Assembly (NCBI GenBank): GCA_964451715.1
Contig: CAYVIZ010000003.1
Span: 1 to 59,430, forward strand
Origin: Tiamatella sp964451715
GTDB lineage: Archaea > Thermoproteota > Thermoprotei_A > Sulfolobales > Acidilobaceae
Length of the DNA: 59,430 nucleotides
Reading direction: 5' to 3'
In this document: piece after piece, positions 42,412 through 52,654 of the stretch
Layout: each line of letters begins with the position of its first letter
Numbering within the stretch: position 1 is the stretch's first letter
Notes under the pieces: generated by a model
What the model saw: the letters and a program-made list of their open reading frames with translations, nothing else
Told to the model about the DNA's origin: nothing
Database searches by the model: none
Translations under genes and position numbers: made by a program

Positions 42412-45057
42412 TTATACCGCTTCCACTCTTTTTCCGAGAACCTCCTCCAGCCTTGCTTTAACCAGCTCGTGGAGTTTCATCAGCAGTTTCTTCCTATCCT
42501 CCATCAACACAACATCGCTATATCCCTGTACTACTAGGTGATGCGCAAACGGGCTGGGTATGCCTGGGGCATTAAAGAACTTGACCATAATTCTTCCTTT
42601 CTTAATCCACTCCAAGACCAGGCGGGCCGACTCTAGGTCCATGTGGTCTTCAAATATCTCCCTAAACGACTCCTCAACCACGGGGAAACCCTCTATTTTA
42701 CTGACAACCCTGAGCAGTGTCTGGGCATTGAGCTGGAGTCTATGAGGGCTTTTCTCGTGGCCCTTGTATCTCCTCAGAATCATAAAGCTCCGCTGGGCAA
42801 CGTGGCGGAAGATCCTACGCATCATCTCGGTGTTTATCATGGCCTTCCGGAGGAGTGACTCTATGTTCTCGGGGGTGACTTTATGGGGAAGGGATTCTAC
42901 ATCGTATTCAGCTGTTGAGGGTAGTGAGAGGAGGAAACCGTTATCACTCACTGTTACCCTGACGGGATAACCGGTTTCCTCGGCTACTACATATGCGTAT
43001 GCCCTGCTTAACGCGTCGTTTGTTCTCCGACCGTATAAGGAGTGGAACACTATGTTGAGGTCCTCGTCACGCCAGTACTCTACCAGGAGCAGCTTATCGC
43101 TAGGTACTAGGCCGCCTGTGTACATGTACTGCTCCCACACGTACTCATAGATGCTCCCTGCCGCCCACTCGTCTATGCGGTAGTATCTTTTAAGCCATCG
43201 TATAATCTTCTCCTTACTCTCACCCCTCTCTATCCTCGATGCTATTCTTCTACGGAACCTTCCTACCTCTAAGGCAGAGTCGAATGCGAGGGGGAGCATT
43301 TCCGAGAACCAGCTAGGCACTGTGGGCCTTTTACCGTCTGCTCTTTTAACGTATGCTTTCATCCCGTCAGTCTTAACGAACTCGAAAACTCTCCCCCCGA
43401 GGACGAATATGTCTCCCGGGGATAGTATCTGTACGAATGCTTCCTCCAGATTGCCCACGTATCTCTTGTCCAGCGTGAACACTTTCACGTGAGCCTCGTC
43501 AGGTATAGTGCCACTGTTCAAGTAGAATATCATCCTACTGCCCCGCTTCCTGCCGAACACGCCTTCATCCTCGTCGAACCATATCTTCCTATATACACGG
43601 TGCCTCTCAACCTGTTCACCATAACCTCCAGCTAGGTACTTTACTACACTGATGAACCTGTCATATGGTAGATTGTGGAAGGGGTATGTCCTGCGTAGTA
43701 GTCTGTATGCGTCCATGACGTTCCACTTGTCCTCTATACTCATAGCCACTATCTGCTGGGCGAGCACATCAAGCGGGTTGAGAGGAATCTTGACGCGATC
43801 TATCTTCTTATCCATAGCTGATTTAGCTAGGACGGTGCACTCTACGAGATCGTCCCTATCCACGACTATTATACGGCCTTTACTGACATGCCTTATATGA
43901 TGGCCGGCACGGCCTATCCTCTGGAGTAGCCTACTAACGCTTTTAGGACTACTCAAGAGTACGACGACATCTATGTATCCTATATCTATACCTAGCTCGA
44001 GGCTGGTAGAGCTGACAACCACCTTGAGCTTCCCTTTCTTCAGCTTCTCCTCGACATTCAGTCTGAGGCCTCTACCTAGACTGGAGTGGTGGGCTTCTAT
44101 CTCATCAATATCTGCTATACCCTGATCCGGGAGGAGTCGTCTGAGCTTATATACGACCCGCTCAGTCGCGCTTCTCGTGTTTGTGAATACGAGTGTAGTC
44201 CTATGCTTTCTAACTATGTCGGCTAGGGCCTCGTAGATCTTCTCGTTAACCACGTCTGCAGGAGTGTTGACGAGGTCCTTTACAGGGCTTATAACCCTTA
44301 TATCTATGGGCTTGGCGAACCTCGCATCTATTATCCATACGTCACGTGGTTCTCCGTCATCGTTATAGCCTACGAGGAACTCGGCCATCTTCTCTAGGGG
44401 TGCTATGGTGGCACTCATGCCTATTCTACGCATGTTATACTCTGTCAGCCTATCGAGCCTCTCAACGCTGACCATAAGGTGGCTTCCACGCTTGGATGAT
44501 GCGAGCTCGTGTATCTCGTCTATGATTATCCACTTCACCCTTCTAAGGTGTTCTCTAAACCGGGGCGCTAGGAGGCTGATGGCGAGGCTTTCAGGGGTGG
44601 TTATGAGTATATGAGGAGGTTTCCGCGTCATCTTCTGCTTCTCGCTAGAGGGTGTATCACTGGTTCGCACGGCAACCCTTATTTCAGGCAGCGCGTACCC
44701 AGTTTCTTCAGCCTTGGCTTTTATTTCTTCAAGGGGTTCCAGCAGGTTTCTCTTCATGTCATTGTTAAGAGCCCTTAACGGTGATACATACACGGCATAG
44801 ACCCTATCCTCAAGACCCTGTTCAAGCCCCTCCCTGTACAGCTCATCTAGTATTCCCAGGAAGGCTGCCAGTGTTTTACCTGTACCTGTGGGACTCGATA
44901 CAAGCACGTTTCCCCCCTTCTTTATTAGAGGTATAGCCCCCCTCTGGGGCATTGTAAACTCGCCGTATTTCCCTCTGAACCATAGAGCCACGGGTTCAAG
45001 GAGTAGCTTTAACACGCTATTGTTGTCCGGTATATCAGCCAGCCTTCTAACCGCCAC
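42412..45057 (-). CDS. Lhr-type superfamily 2 helicase
   Basis: 881 residues. Motif I SPTGTGKT (about 55-62), motif Ia YVSPLRALNND, motif Ib TPESLA, DEIH box IIIDEIHEL, motif III GMSATI, then HHSSLGRGLRLNVEE and QRIGRAGHH in the second RecA domain. A winged helix and the Lhr core domain follow, with the length of archaeal Lhr-Core proteins, which lack the long bacterial extension. Unwinds DNA and RNA-DNA duplexes in an ATP-dependent 3'-5' manner; linked to DNA repair. GTG start with GGGGGT five bases upstream; divergent from leuS. Confidence 0.93.
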   Translation of the reverse strand: MAVRRLADIPDNNSVLKLLLEPVALWFRGKYGEFTMPQRGAIPLIKKGGNVLVSSPTGTGKTLAAFLGILDELYREGLEQGLEDRVYAVYVSPLRALNNDMKRNLLEPLEEIKAKAEETGYALPEIRVAVRTSDTPSSEKQKMTRKPPHILITTPESLAISLLAPRFREHLRRVKWIIIDEIHELASSKRGSHLMVSVERLDRLTEYNMRRIGMSATIAPLEKMAEFLVGYNDDGEPRDVWIIDARFAKPIDIRVISPVKDLVNTPADVVNEKIYEALADIVRKHRTTLVFTNTRSATERVVYKLRRLLPDQGIADIDEIEAHHSSLGRGLRLNVEEKLKKGKLKVVVSSTSLELGIDIGYIDVVVLLSSPKSVSRLLQRIGRAGHHIRHVSKGRIIVVDRDDLVECTVLAKSAMDKKIDRVKIPLNPLDVLAQQIVAMSIEDKWNVMDAYRLLRRTYPFHNLPYDRFISVVKYLAGGYGEQVERHRVYRKIWFDEDEGVFGRKRGSRMIFYLNSGTIPDEAHVKVFTLDKRYVGNLEEAFVQILSPGDIFVLGGRVFEFVKTDGMKAYVKRADGKRPTVPSWFSEMLPLAFDSALEVGRFRRRIASRIERGESKEKIIRWLKRYYRIDEWAAGSIYEYVWEQYMYTGGLVPSDKLLLVEYWRDEDLNIVFHSLYGRRTNDALSRAYAYVVAEETGYPVRVTVSDNGFLLSLPSTAEYDVESLPHKVTPENIESLLRKAMINTEMMRRIFRHVAQRSFMILRRYKGHEKSPHRLQLNAQTLLRVVSKIEGFPVVEESFREIFEDHMDLESARLVLEWIKKGRIMVKFFNAPGIPSPFAHHLVVQGYSDVVLMEDRKKLLMKLHELVKARLEEVLGKRVEAV

Positions 45058-45193
45058 TGTTTACCCCCTAGCCGTTGCCGGCTCCAGAATTAACTTCCGG
45101 GAAGGCCAATTAATTAACCACGTAATTACGCGTCTACTATAGTTTATTACTGTGATAATCCTTATTAGTTGGAGTCTACAAGGGTTGATAAAA

Positions 45194-48100
45194 ATGGCCG
45201 AGGGAGAGCCTATTGTTGAGCCTCGCATGATAATCAGAGAGAAGCCTGCATCCCAGTTCTCCGAGTTCCTCAACGCTATAGCTAGAAAATGGCAGGAGAG
45301 ATGGGAGAGAGACGAGATATTCCAGGCATCTCCAGACCCGTCTAAGCCTAAGTACTTTATAACAGCAGCCTTCCCCTATCCTAACGGGCCTATACACATA
45401 GGCCACCTCAGGGTATACACGATAACTGACGTTATGGCACGGTATAAGAGGATGAGAGGCTTCAACGTATTATTCCCCATGGCGTTCCACTACACGGGCA
45501 CACCAGTCCTCACGATGGCTGAAAGCGTCTCTAAGGGTGACGAGTCGTTGCTGAGACTATTCAAGGAAGACTACGGTGTGCCCGAGGATATAATAGGGAA
45601 GCTGTCCGACCCCCTCTTTATGGCCAGGTACTTCCACTCGATAAGCAAGCTGACCATGAAAGAGGCCGGGTACAGCATAGACTGGAGGAGGGAATTCACC
45701 ACCATAGACCCCGACTTCTCATCATTCATAGTATGGCAGTTCACAAAGCTCAGGGAGAAGGGGTTCCTCGTCCAGGGAACGCATCCAGTAGGCTGGTGTC
45801 CTGTTCACAACATGCCTGTAGGCATGCATGACACAAAGGGAGATGTTGAACCCGAGATAGGGGAGTTCGTCATTATAAAGTTCCAGGATGACACGGGTAA
45901 AGCATTCTTTCCCGCTGCCACATTAAGGCCTGAAACAGTCTTCGGTGTTACGAACATATGGGTCAACCCTGAAGCGACTTATGTTGTAGCAGACATAGAC
46001 GGAGAAGACTGGATCATAAGTGAGAAGGCAGCATTTAAACTAGGCTTTCAGCTGCATAGGGTTAAAGTGAAGAAGAAGCTGAGAGGGAGAGAGCTTCTGG
46101 GTAAAAGGGTGGTAAACCCTGTTACGGGGAGAAGAGTCCCCGTGCTCCCCGCCAGCTTCGTCGATCCTGACACAGCAACAGGCATCGTTATGAGTGTACC
46201 TGCACATGCCCCATTCGACTATGTTGCCCTGCAGGAAGTAAAGGACGAGGTGCTCCAGGAGCTGTCCGTGTCTAGAAGCGAGCTAGAACCGATACCCCTC
46301 ATAAAAGTGCCGAGTTATAGTGAAATCCCCGCCAGGGACGCTGTGGAGCGGCGTGGAGTGAAAAGCCAGGCTCAGAGGGAACTCTTGGATGAAGCGACCA
46401 AAGAGGTTTACTCGGCGGAGTTTACTAAGGGTGTTATGAGGGATGATCTCCACCAGCTAATATCACCAGAGCTGAGGCAGGACTCTGAGGGAGCGTTATA
46501 CGAGGGCTTCATCAGGGCGTTCTTAGAGGGTAGGCCTGTAAACGAGGCTAGAGACAATATTACTAGGCTCCTTAAATCCACTCCCTTCGGCTCTTCCATG
46601 TACGAGATACTCAACAAGCCGGTCTACTGCCGCTGTGGAACCGAGATAGTTGTAAAGGTTCTAGATAACCAGTGGTTCCTCGATTATGGTAAACCGGAGT
46701 GGAAAGAGCTGGCTAGAAAGGCCCTCAGGAAGATGAGGATAGTACCAGAATCTTATAGAAACCAGTTCAACCACACTATAGAATGGGTTGACAAGAGGGC
46801 GTGCGCACGCACGAGAGGCCTCGGCACACAGCTCCCATGGGCGCCGGGATGGATTATTGAAAGCCTGAGCGATTCCACAATATACATGGCATTCTATACT
46901 GTAAACTACAAGCTAAGGTCAGCTGGCATAGAACCGTCCCGCCTTACACCAGCTTTCTGGGATTACGTAATGCTGGGCCTGGGCGACCCTGCTGAGTTGG
47001 AGAAGGCTACGGGTATACCTGCCGATCTGGTTGAATCTCTCCGAGAGGAGTTCGAGTACTGGTACCCCCTCGACTCTAGGAATAGCGGTAAAGACCTGAT
47101 ACCGAACCACTTGACATTCTTCATCTATAACCATGCAGGAATATTCCCAGAGGAAAAATGGCCCCGCCAGATAACCGTCAATGGCTTCGTGCTCATCAGG
47201 GGGCTTAAGATGAGTAAGAGCCTGAGGAACGTTATACCAATGCGTGTAGTGCTCCACGTATATGGAGCGGATGTTGCCAGAGCCGCGGTCGCCATGACGA
47301 GTGAAATAGGCCAGGACGCTAATTTCACCGAGGAGCTAATGAATAGTGTGACAGATCAGCTCAGAAAGATATACATGACTGTCAACAACCTGGCCAGCTA
47401 TATAAGGGATGCACCGGATAAAATAGACCCTGCACAGTTAGACATTATGGATAGATGGATGCTCAGCAGGCTCTCATTCCATATAGTGAAAACAACAGAG
47501 TCTATGGATAATGTGAAGCTGAGGGACGCCTATAACACTATATTCTACATATTACCCAATGACCTCCAATTCTATATGAGGAACACCGAGTCCAGGAAGG
47601 CTGACGCCTCTAGGAAACACGTTGTCAAAAAGGTTATAGACTCCTGGATAAGGATGCTCCAGCCCGCCGTGCCCCACATAGCAGAGGAGCTATGGGAGAT
47701 TATCGGCGGAGAAGGATACGTGAGCCTAGCATCATGGCCCGAAGCCGGGCCGCGCGACTTAGAGGCCGAGGTATACGTGGAGTATGCGCAGAAGCTGATA
47801 GAAGATATCAAGAATATAGTCAGGGTTTCCAGAGGCAGGCCATCGAAAACAGTTATAGTCACAGCAGACCCCGGAGAACTGAATGATCTGAGAACGGCTG
47901 TCCATGTGATAGATGAGGGCAAGCCCGCCAAGGAGCTGGTCAAAATACTTACAAGTGTCTCCAAGGATAAGAAGAAGGCTGCAAGGAGGGCTCTCAGACT
48001 TTATGAAATAGCCAGAGAGCTGCCTCCATTATTGAGGGACTATATAATGGAGAAGGATATAGATGAAGAGAAGATAATAGATGCGGTTAAACCGCTTATA

Positions 48101-48202
48101 GAGAACGTGCTCGGCGTCGAGGTGGTGGTATCAAAGATACACCCAGAGAATGTGAGGCCCAAGGAAGCATACCCCCTCAAGCCCGCTATATATATTTTCT
48201 AG
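45194..48202 (+). CDS. leuS: Leucyl-tRNA synthetase (archaeal type)
   Basis: About 1002 residues from the ATG at 45194; a longer reading from 45152 has no ribosome site. Class I motifs: HIGH (NGPIHIGHL, near 68-76) and KMSKS (LKMSKSLRN, near 670). The editing domain contains AHAPFDYVAL with the universally conserved editing Asp, so the enzyme should remove misactivated amino acids. Archaeal LeuRS C-terminal extension present. The stop overlaps the convergent radical SAM gene by four bases. Cytosolic. Confidence 0.95.
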   Translation: MAEGEPIVEPRMIIREKPASQFSEFLNAIARKWQERWERDEIFQASPDPSKPKYFITAAFPYPNGPIHIGHLRVYTITDVMARYKRMRGFNVLFPMAFHYTGTPVLTMAESVSKGDESLLRLFKEDYGVPEDIIGKLSDPLFMARYFHSISKLTMKEAGYSIDWRREFTTIDPDFSSFIVWQFTKLREKGFLVQGTHPVGWCPVHNMPVGMHDTKGDVEPEIGEFVIIKFQDDTGKAFFPAATLRPETVFGVTNIWVNPEATYVVADIDGEDWIISEKAAFKLGFQLHRVKVKKKLRGRELLGKRVVNPVTGRRVPVLPASFVDPDTATGIVMSVPAHAPFDYVALQEVKDEVLQELSVSRSELEPIPLIKVPSYSEIPARDAVERRGVKSQAQRELLDEATKEVYSAEFTKGVMRDDLHQLISPELRQDSEGALYEGFIRAFLEGRPVNEARDNITRLLKSTPFGSSMYEILNKPVYCRCGTEIVVKVLDNQWFLDYGKPEWKELARKALRKMRIVPESYRNQFNHTIEWVDKRACARTRGLGTQLPWAPGWIIESLSDSTIYMAFYTVNYKLRSAGIEPSRLTPAFWDYVMLGLGDPAELEKATGIPADLVESLREEFEYWYPLDSRNSGKDLIPNHLTFFIYNHAGIFPEEKWPRQITVNGFVLIRGLKMSKSLRNVIPMRVVLHVYGADVARAAVAMTSEIGQDANFTEELMNSVTDQLRKIYMTVNNLASYIRDAPDKIDPAQLDIMDRWMLSRLSFHIVKTTESMDNVKLRDAYNTIFYILPNDLQFYMRNTESRKADASRKHVVKKVIDSWIRMLQPAVPHIAEELWEIIGGEGYVSLASWPEAGPRDLEAEVYVEYAQKLIEDIKNIVRVSRGRPSKTVIVTADPGELNDLRTAVHVIDEGKPAKELVKILTSVSKDKKKAARRALRLYEIARELPPLLRDYIMEKDIDEEKIIDAVKPLIENVLGVEVVVSKIHPENVRPKEAYPLKPAIYIF

Positions 48203-49260
48203 GGTATAACCTCTGTAGAGTCCCTTAACGGGTCGTAAAGTATCTGCCCCCAGGATATGACCCCTCTCTCCACGAGTTTTTCCACGAGAGGGAAAATCCT
48301 AAGCACATGGTCTATAGTTCTCTGAGTGACCCAGCACACATCCCTGAATCCTCTAAGCCCCCAGTACTTCTCGTATAAAGCGAACAGGCATCTCCCGCCA
48401 CACCACTTAAAGTATGGGCAACGCATACATTCGGGGGACGCGTCCTTCACCTCTATCCTCTTCAATATACCGGTGGAGACGTGTCCTAATACAGCCCACT
48501 TCTCCTCCAACGCTATAGGGCAAGCAATGATGCGCCCGTCAGTAGTCACGGAGAAGCTGTATTTCCCGGCTCCACAGGGGACATGGCCCCAGCCTCCTTT
48601 CTTCTCTGCAGTCAGTATACCCAGGAACGGGATGATGCCGGGCACCTCTCCCCGGGCTATATGCTCCGAGAAATACCTCGCCAGTCTAGCTATACCTGGT
48701 AGATACCTGTTCTTAGCCCACTCAAGAAGCCTCCATTTCTTGCTCCATACCACGTTTAGTTGCCAGTGTACATGCGTGAAGTACCCCGTTTCGAGTAGGT
48801 GGACGACGTCCCTGTAAATACATGTATCACTCGTCACGGTCATACGGGCTATTCTCCTACATTTGCAGAAGCCGGATAACCATCTCGCTGTTTCTATTAC
48901 TCTCCTGTATATGCCTTTACCGCGGTATTTATCGGTAACCCATTCCACCCCGTCTATGCTCAGCAGCACGGTTTCCATGCGTTCCCAATACTCCCTCGGC
49001 AGCAGGGAGGGTAGCGTGCCATTAGTCTGTATACCGTACCGTGCCTCTACATTGTCCATGATTTCCATTATAGCCTTCGAGTTGAGAAGCGGTTCACCAC
49101 CGTAGAATATTATGGTGGGATCAGGATCCTCCCTGAGCAGCTTCTTAAGGCTGTCTATATCATATGTGATTCTCCAAGGCATCAGCCTCTCCGGTATAGA
49201 GCCGCCGCAATAGCTGCACCTAAGATTGCATTTTCCAGTAGTATGTAGTATCCATAACAA
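48199..49260 (-). CDS. SPASM radical SAM enzyme, peptide-modifying type (AF1577-like)
   Basis: 353 residues. Radical SAM cluster CNLRCSYCGG right at the N terminus (Cys11, Cys15, Cys18), GGEPLL, then a SPASM domain at the C terminus with seven Cys in CGAGKYS...CPIALEE...CMRCPYFKWCGGRC...CWVTQ for two auxiliary 4Fe-4S clusters. The pattern matches the putative peptide-modifying AF1577 family, which modifies ribosomal peptides by unknown chemistry. TTG start. It lies 22 bases downstream of the ATP-cone gene on the same strand. No obvious short precursor peptide is visible next to it. Confidence 0.8.
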   Translation of the reverse strand: MLWILHTTGKCNLRCSYCGGSIPERLMPWRITYDIDSLKKLLREDPDPTIIFYGGEPLLNSKAIMEIMDNVEARYGIQTNGTLPSLLPREYWERMETVLLSIDGVEWVTDKYRGKGIYRRVIETARWLSGFCKCRRIARMTVTSDTCIYRDVVHLLETGYFTHVHWQLNVVWSKKWRLLEWAKNRYLPGIARLARYFSEHIARGEVPGIIPFLGILTAEKKGGWGHVPCGAGKYSFSVTTDGRIIACPIALEEKWAVLGHVSTGILKRIEVKDASPECMRCPYFKWCGGRCLFALYEKYWGLRGFRDVCWVTQRTIDHVLRIFPLVEKLVERGVISWGQILYDPLRDSTEVIP

Positions 49261-49282
49261 TCCTATCCTTCAGCCCCTGTGT

Positions 49283-49582
49283 TCAGAGTTTCTTATCAAG
49301 CAACTTCTCGATCTCGAAGTCTGTTCTACGCCTCTTATGGTTGATGTCATAGTAGATCCATGACTGGAAGTAGGGTTCACCATACTTCCTTACCCTAGTC
49401 AAGGCATGGTATGCGAGCTCCAGCGTCGAGATGTAGTCCTTGCCTTCAACCTCTCCCCTTATGCTTCTCTCTATCTCTCGTGCCGCACTTATGGGTACGC
49501 CATTCTTGTTTATGCTCACAATTAGTTTTTCAGGTATGTACTCCTCTATCGAGCCGTTCCTCTTACGCACCTTAGGGAGCAT
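49283..49582 (-). CDS. Stand-alone ATP-cone domain protein
   Basis: 99 residues from ATG, with GGTG nine bases upstream; GTG four codons earlier is the alternative. Nearly the whole protein is one ATP-cone (KVRKRNGSIEEYIPEKL, about 3-19, then GVPISAAREIERSI and the helical end). ATP-cones sense ATP or dATP in class III ribonucleotide reductase and NrdR; here there is no attached enzyme. Encoded just upstream of the radical SAM gene and likely in one transcript, so it might act as a nucleotide-sensing partner. Confidence 0.75.
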   Translation of the reverse strand: MLPKVRKRNGSIEEYIPEKLIVSINKNGVPISAAREIERSIRGEVEGKDYISTLELAYHALTRVRKYGEPYFQSWIYYDINHKRRRTDFEIEKLLDKKL

Positions 49583-49699
49583 GATCTTCCACACCTAGCC
49601 TGATCCACGGGTTCTATTTTTAAGATTCTTAATTAACGGCATTAATATTCTCCCCGCAATAACTAGGACAATAAGGGAGGCAGTGGGAGGTTAGCAGTA

Positions 49700-51103
49700 T
49701 TGGTTCTACTCAGGATTGGAAGGAATGAATGCCCAGGAGTCGGAGAGCTCTATGAGTGGTCCTTAGGTGATGACGGTATAATGGTAGATGAGGCTCTATA
49801 CGATTCAGTAGGGAGGGCGCGTCAGAGACTTTTGGAGGAGTCACATAAGAGGACAGTATACGGGTTTCACACCAGGCTAGGAAAACTATTCGATACCAGC
49901 AGGCTTTCCAGCAGAAAGTATGAGGAAAAGGTTCTGCATGAGCACGCAGTAGGAGTAGGGGACTACATGCCCCCAACTATAGGAAGGCTATTCGCGGCCA
50001 TAAGAATCGTGCAGGCCACACGGGGCTATACTCCTGTGACACCGTCCACCCTAAGCCGTATAGTTGACGCGTTAAACTGTGGCTTAGCCCCGGCTATTCC
50101 CGCTAGAGGAAGCGTTGGAGCTTCAGGCGACCTGGCCCCCGCCTCGCATGCTATGGAAGAACTATTCTTGGGCAGAGGTAAAGTATGGCGTGACGGGTCT
50201 CTAGTCGATGCCGCCAAGGCGCTATCCGACTGTGGCCTAGCCCCGCGTAGGCTCGAGAGGGGAGAGGCTTTACTCTTGATAAACACCACAGCATACAGTA
50301 CGGCCTTGCTTGTTTTCTCCATAGGTTTGCTTAGGGAGCTGCTGGATGAGGTGTATGCCAATACTGCTAGGATAGGCCGTGTTCTAGGATGGAACTGCGA
50401 GCACTTCTCCACGTCTATCAGTGAAGCTAAGAAGCATCCCGGTATAAGAAAGGTGATCTCGGTTCTAGGAGGAAGATGCTCGGGTTCCCCGAGGAGACTC
50501 CAGGATCCCTACAGTATTAGATGTACTCCAAACCTGCTGGGCTCGGTTGTAGATACCTTAGACTATGCTGAGAGAATAGCCCACTGGGAGATATGCAGCC
50601 CGTCGAGTAACCCTATAGTAACCCGTGAAGGAGTGGTGCATCAATGCGGGTTCCACGCAGTATACCCGTCTCTCGCGATGGACTATTTAGCTATAGCCTC
50701 CACCCTTGTTTCCAACATGATAGAGGAGAGGTCCAGCAGAATACTCGACGACGCCTACACGGGACTACCTAGATTCCTGGCGGGTTCTAAGAGTAGTGTG
50801 GGCGGGATGATAATACACTATACAATAGCCTCTCTAGCAGCAGAGCTCAGGGCCCTAGCTTCTCCTAGGAGTGTCCATAACATACCCACCAGCCTCGGCC
50901 ATGAGGACATAGTATCTATGGCGCCCAACTCTGGTCTCCGATTAATTGAAATGCTGAAGCTTCTCATAGACCAGGTATACTTAGAGCGTGCTCTAGCGGT
51001 TATAGCGGAGGAAGCTTCATCTGGTAGAGAGATAAACGTTGAGGAGGCATACGAGGAAGCGTTGAGGGAGTCACGTGATTTCAAGGTGAGGAGAGGGTTT
51101 TAG
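49700..51103 (+). CDS. Histidine/phenylalanine ammonia-lyase family protein (MIO enzyme)
   Basis: 467 residues. The MIO-forming triad Ala-Ser-Gly is present in GSVGASGDLAPASH (Ser about 142), the autocatalytic 4-methylidene-imidazol-5-one cofactor. Also EKVLHEHAVGVGDYMP at the N terminus, SSNPIV in the middle and ALASPRSVHNIPTS near 390. HAL, PAL and TAL are all possible: histidine to urocanate, or aromatic amino acid to cinnamate. No other hut genes are adjacent, so the amino acid is undecided. TTG start behind GGGAGGT. Confidence 0.85.
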   Translation: MVLLRIGRNECPGVGELYEWSLGDDGIMVDEALYDSVGRARQRLLEESHKRTVYGFHTRLGKLFDTSRLSSRKYEEKVLHEHAVGVGDYMPPTIGRLFAAIRIVQATRGYTPVTPSTLSRIVDALNCGLAPAIPARGSVGASGDLAPASHAMEELFLGRGKVWRDGSLVDAAKALSDCGLAPRRLERGEALLLINTTAYSTALLVFSIGLLRELLDEVYANTARIGRVLGWNCEHFSTSISEAKKHPGIRKVISVLGGRCSGSPRRLQDPYSIRCTPNLLGSVVDTLDYAERIAHWEICSPSSNPIVTREGVVHQCGFHAVYPSLAMDYLAIASTLVSNMIEERSSRILDDAYTGLPRFLAGSKSSVGGMIIHYTIASLAAELRALASPRSVHNIPTSLGHEDIVSMAPNSGLRLIEMLKLLIDQVYLERALAVIAEEASSGREINVEEAYEEALRESRDFKVRRGF

Positions 51104-51167
51104 AGGGCTCCGAAAATAAGATAGTTAATAGCAGGCAATTATTGGTTAAATCACTTCTATTCTGGGC

Positions 51168-51566
51168 TTAGGTGTTTACCGTGAAATGAGAAAGCACAAC
51201 CTCGCCTATGACGAGTAGAGGCAGCAGATAGGCTCCCCATATAACTATGGTATAACGTGCTGCTGTCTCCCAGGAGCACTTGAGTCTTACCTTTAAAGCC
51301 CACATGTAAACAGGTATAGCGAGGAAAAGGGCTAGGAATCCTAGGGGGTTAAGCGCTATTAGTGAGAGGAAGCTCAGTATGCCGGCATATAGTGATGATA
51401 CAACGGCGTCCTTCCACCCGGTTTTCCACATGTATCGTATGAATAAAGAGGGCCCAAGTAGAAATGCTAGTAATAGGATTACTTGTACAATTGCACCTGT
51501 GGGAGTCAGCATTTTGGGTAGTACTGTTTTCTCAACAGTACTGTTCAAAGCAGACGTGTTGTCCAA
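51168..51566 (-). CDS. Small membrane protein, unknown
   Basis: 132 residues with four probable transmembrane helices (about 25-45, 52-72, 74-92 and 108-127). I do not recognise it. ATG start. Convergent with the HAL-type gene and divergent from the unknown gene at 51686. Confidence 0.5.
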   Translation of the reverse strand: MDNTSALNSTVEKTVLPKMLTPTGAIVQVILLLAFLLGPSLFIRYMWKTGWKDAVVSSLYAGILSFLSLIALNPLGFLALFLAIPVYMWALKVRLKCSWETAARYTIVIWGAYLLPLLVIGEVVLSHFTVNT

Positions 51567-51685
51567 TCGAGTTACACCTTCCAGTATCTAGGGTTTCTAC
51601 ATGGAATATAAATGCTAAATATCGGTTGTGATAACTTAGAAGAAACGTAATACCATACCGGCTGTCGAAAAAGGGGTTAGACGGT

Positions 51686-52654
51686 TTGAAAGAGGAATCT
51701 ATAAGGCATTGCAGCAGGTTCTACTGGGAGCAGTACCGGTTTATAAAGATACGTAGCATAACATATGAGAAGTCAGACGGGCTAGGTATAAAGAAGCCCC
51801 TGGAGGGGGATTTCAGCATAGTCGTCAAGAACATAGGAATCCCTAGCCCAGACGAGATTCCTCTACTCCACGCAATGGGCTTGGTTGCAGACGACTTGAC
51901 CGGGAATGGTCTACGGGTATCGTTATATGAGTACGAGCCGGTGGGTAGGACTGTAGACAGGGCAGAGGAGTTGAGGAGGCTTATAGTCTATCTCAAGGAC
52001 AAAGGAGTTCCCTCGCTCATTATAATCCCACGCCTCCTAAGCACGGTCATAGCAAGCCTCCAAGAGGAGCATGGTATAACAGTACAGCGTGTAGCCGCCG
52101 TGAACGTTGTTAGAGACCTCGTGTTCTATCTGCCCAAGACTTTTGTACCTCTGGTAAGGTTCCTAGTAAAAAGGAATAGTATGGCTAGCTACCGTAAATA
52201 TGAGTTAATGAAGGAGCACGCGTTATCCCTGGGGTTAAGGGTTACTAAAGAGAAGTTCTTCGGCGGCAACGGTGAAATGCTGCATTATCTAGCCAACTCT
52301 GCCAGAGAAGGAGGCGTTACCGAGTTACTTAAGAATATACCTGTAACAAGGCTTAACCTGACTGTGATGGCGGTATTAAGATGCCTCGGCAAAAACGAGC
52401 TTATACGCAGAGAAAACATAGAAGCAGGCGAGTCTGAGACATTCCTGGTGCTAGGCCTGGATATAGGTGATCCAGTAGTAGACATGCTTGCCCGCCGCAT
52501 GGAGGATGCTTTCTCGCTTTACACGGGGTCAAACGCTTATCCGAGCCCTCTTAAGCCTAACAAGATAGTAGGTAAAATAAGATCGGGCCTGGAGAATATG
52601 ACGCTTAAAGAAATAGCAATGCTCTACGAGGCCTCGGTGGAGCCCGTCTTATAG
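51686..52654 (+). CDS. Unknown soluble protein
   Basis: 322 residues, alpha/beta with no signal, Cys motif or membrane helix that I can see. The N-terminal half alternates strands and helices (e.g. VPSLIIIPRLLSTVIASL) in a Rossmann-like rhythm; the C-terminal part is helical. No recognised family. TTG start after GGGGTT. Its 3' end overlaps the convergent unknown gene at 52624 by 31 bases. Confidence 0.6.
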   Translation: MKEESIRHCSRFYWEQYRFIKIRSITYEKSDGLGIKKPLEGDFSIVVKNIGIPSPDEIPLLHAMGLVADDLTGNGLRVSLYEYEPVGRTVDRAEELRRLIVYLKDKGVPSLIIIPRLLSTVIASLQEEHGITVQRVAAVNVVRDLVFYLPKTFVPLVRFLVKRNSMASYRKYELMKEHALSLGLRVTKEKFFGGNGEMLHYLANSAREGGVTELLKNIPVTRLNLTVMAVLRCLGKNELIRRENIEAGESETFLVLGLDIGDPVVDMLARRMEDAFSLYTGSNAYPSPLKPNKIVGKIRSGLENMTLKEIAMLYEASVEPVL

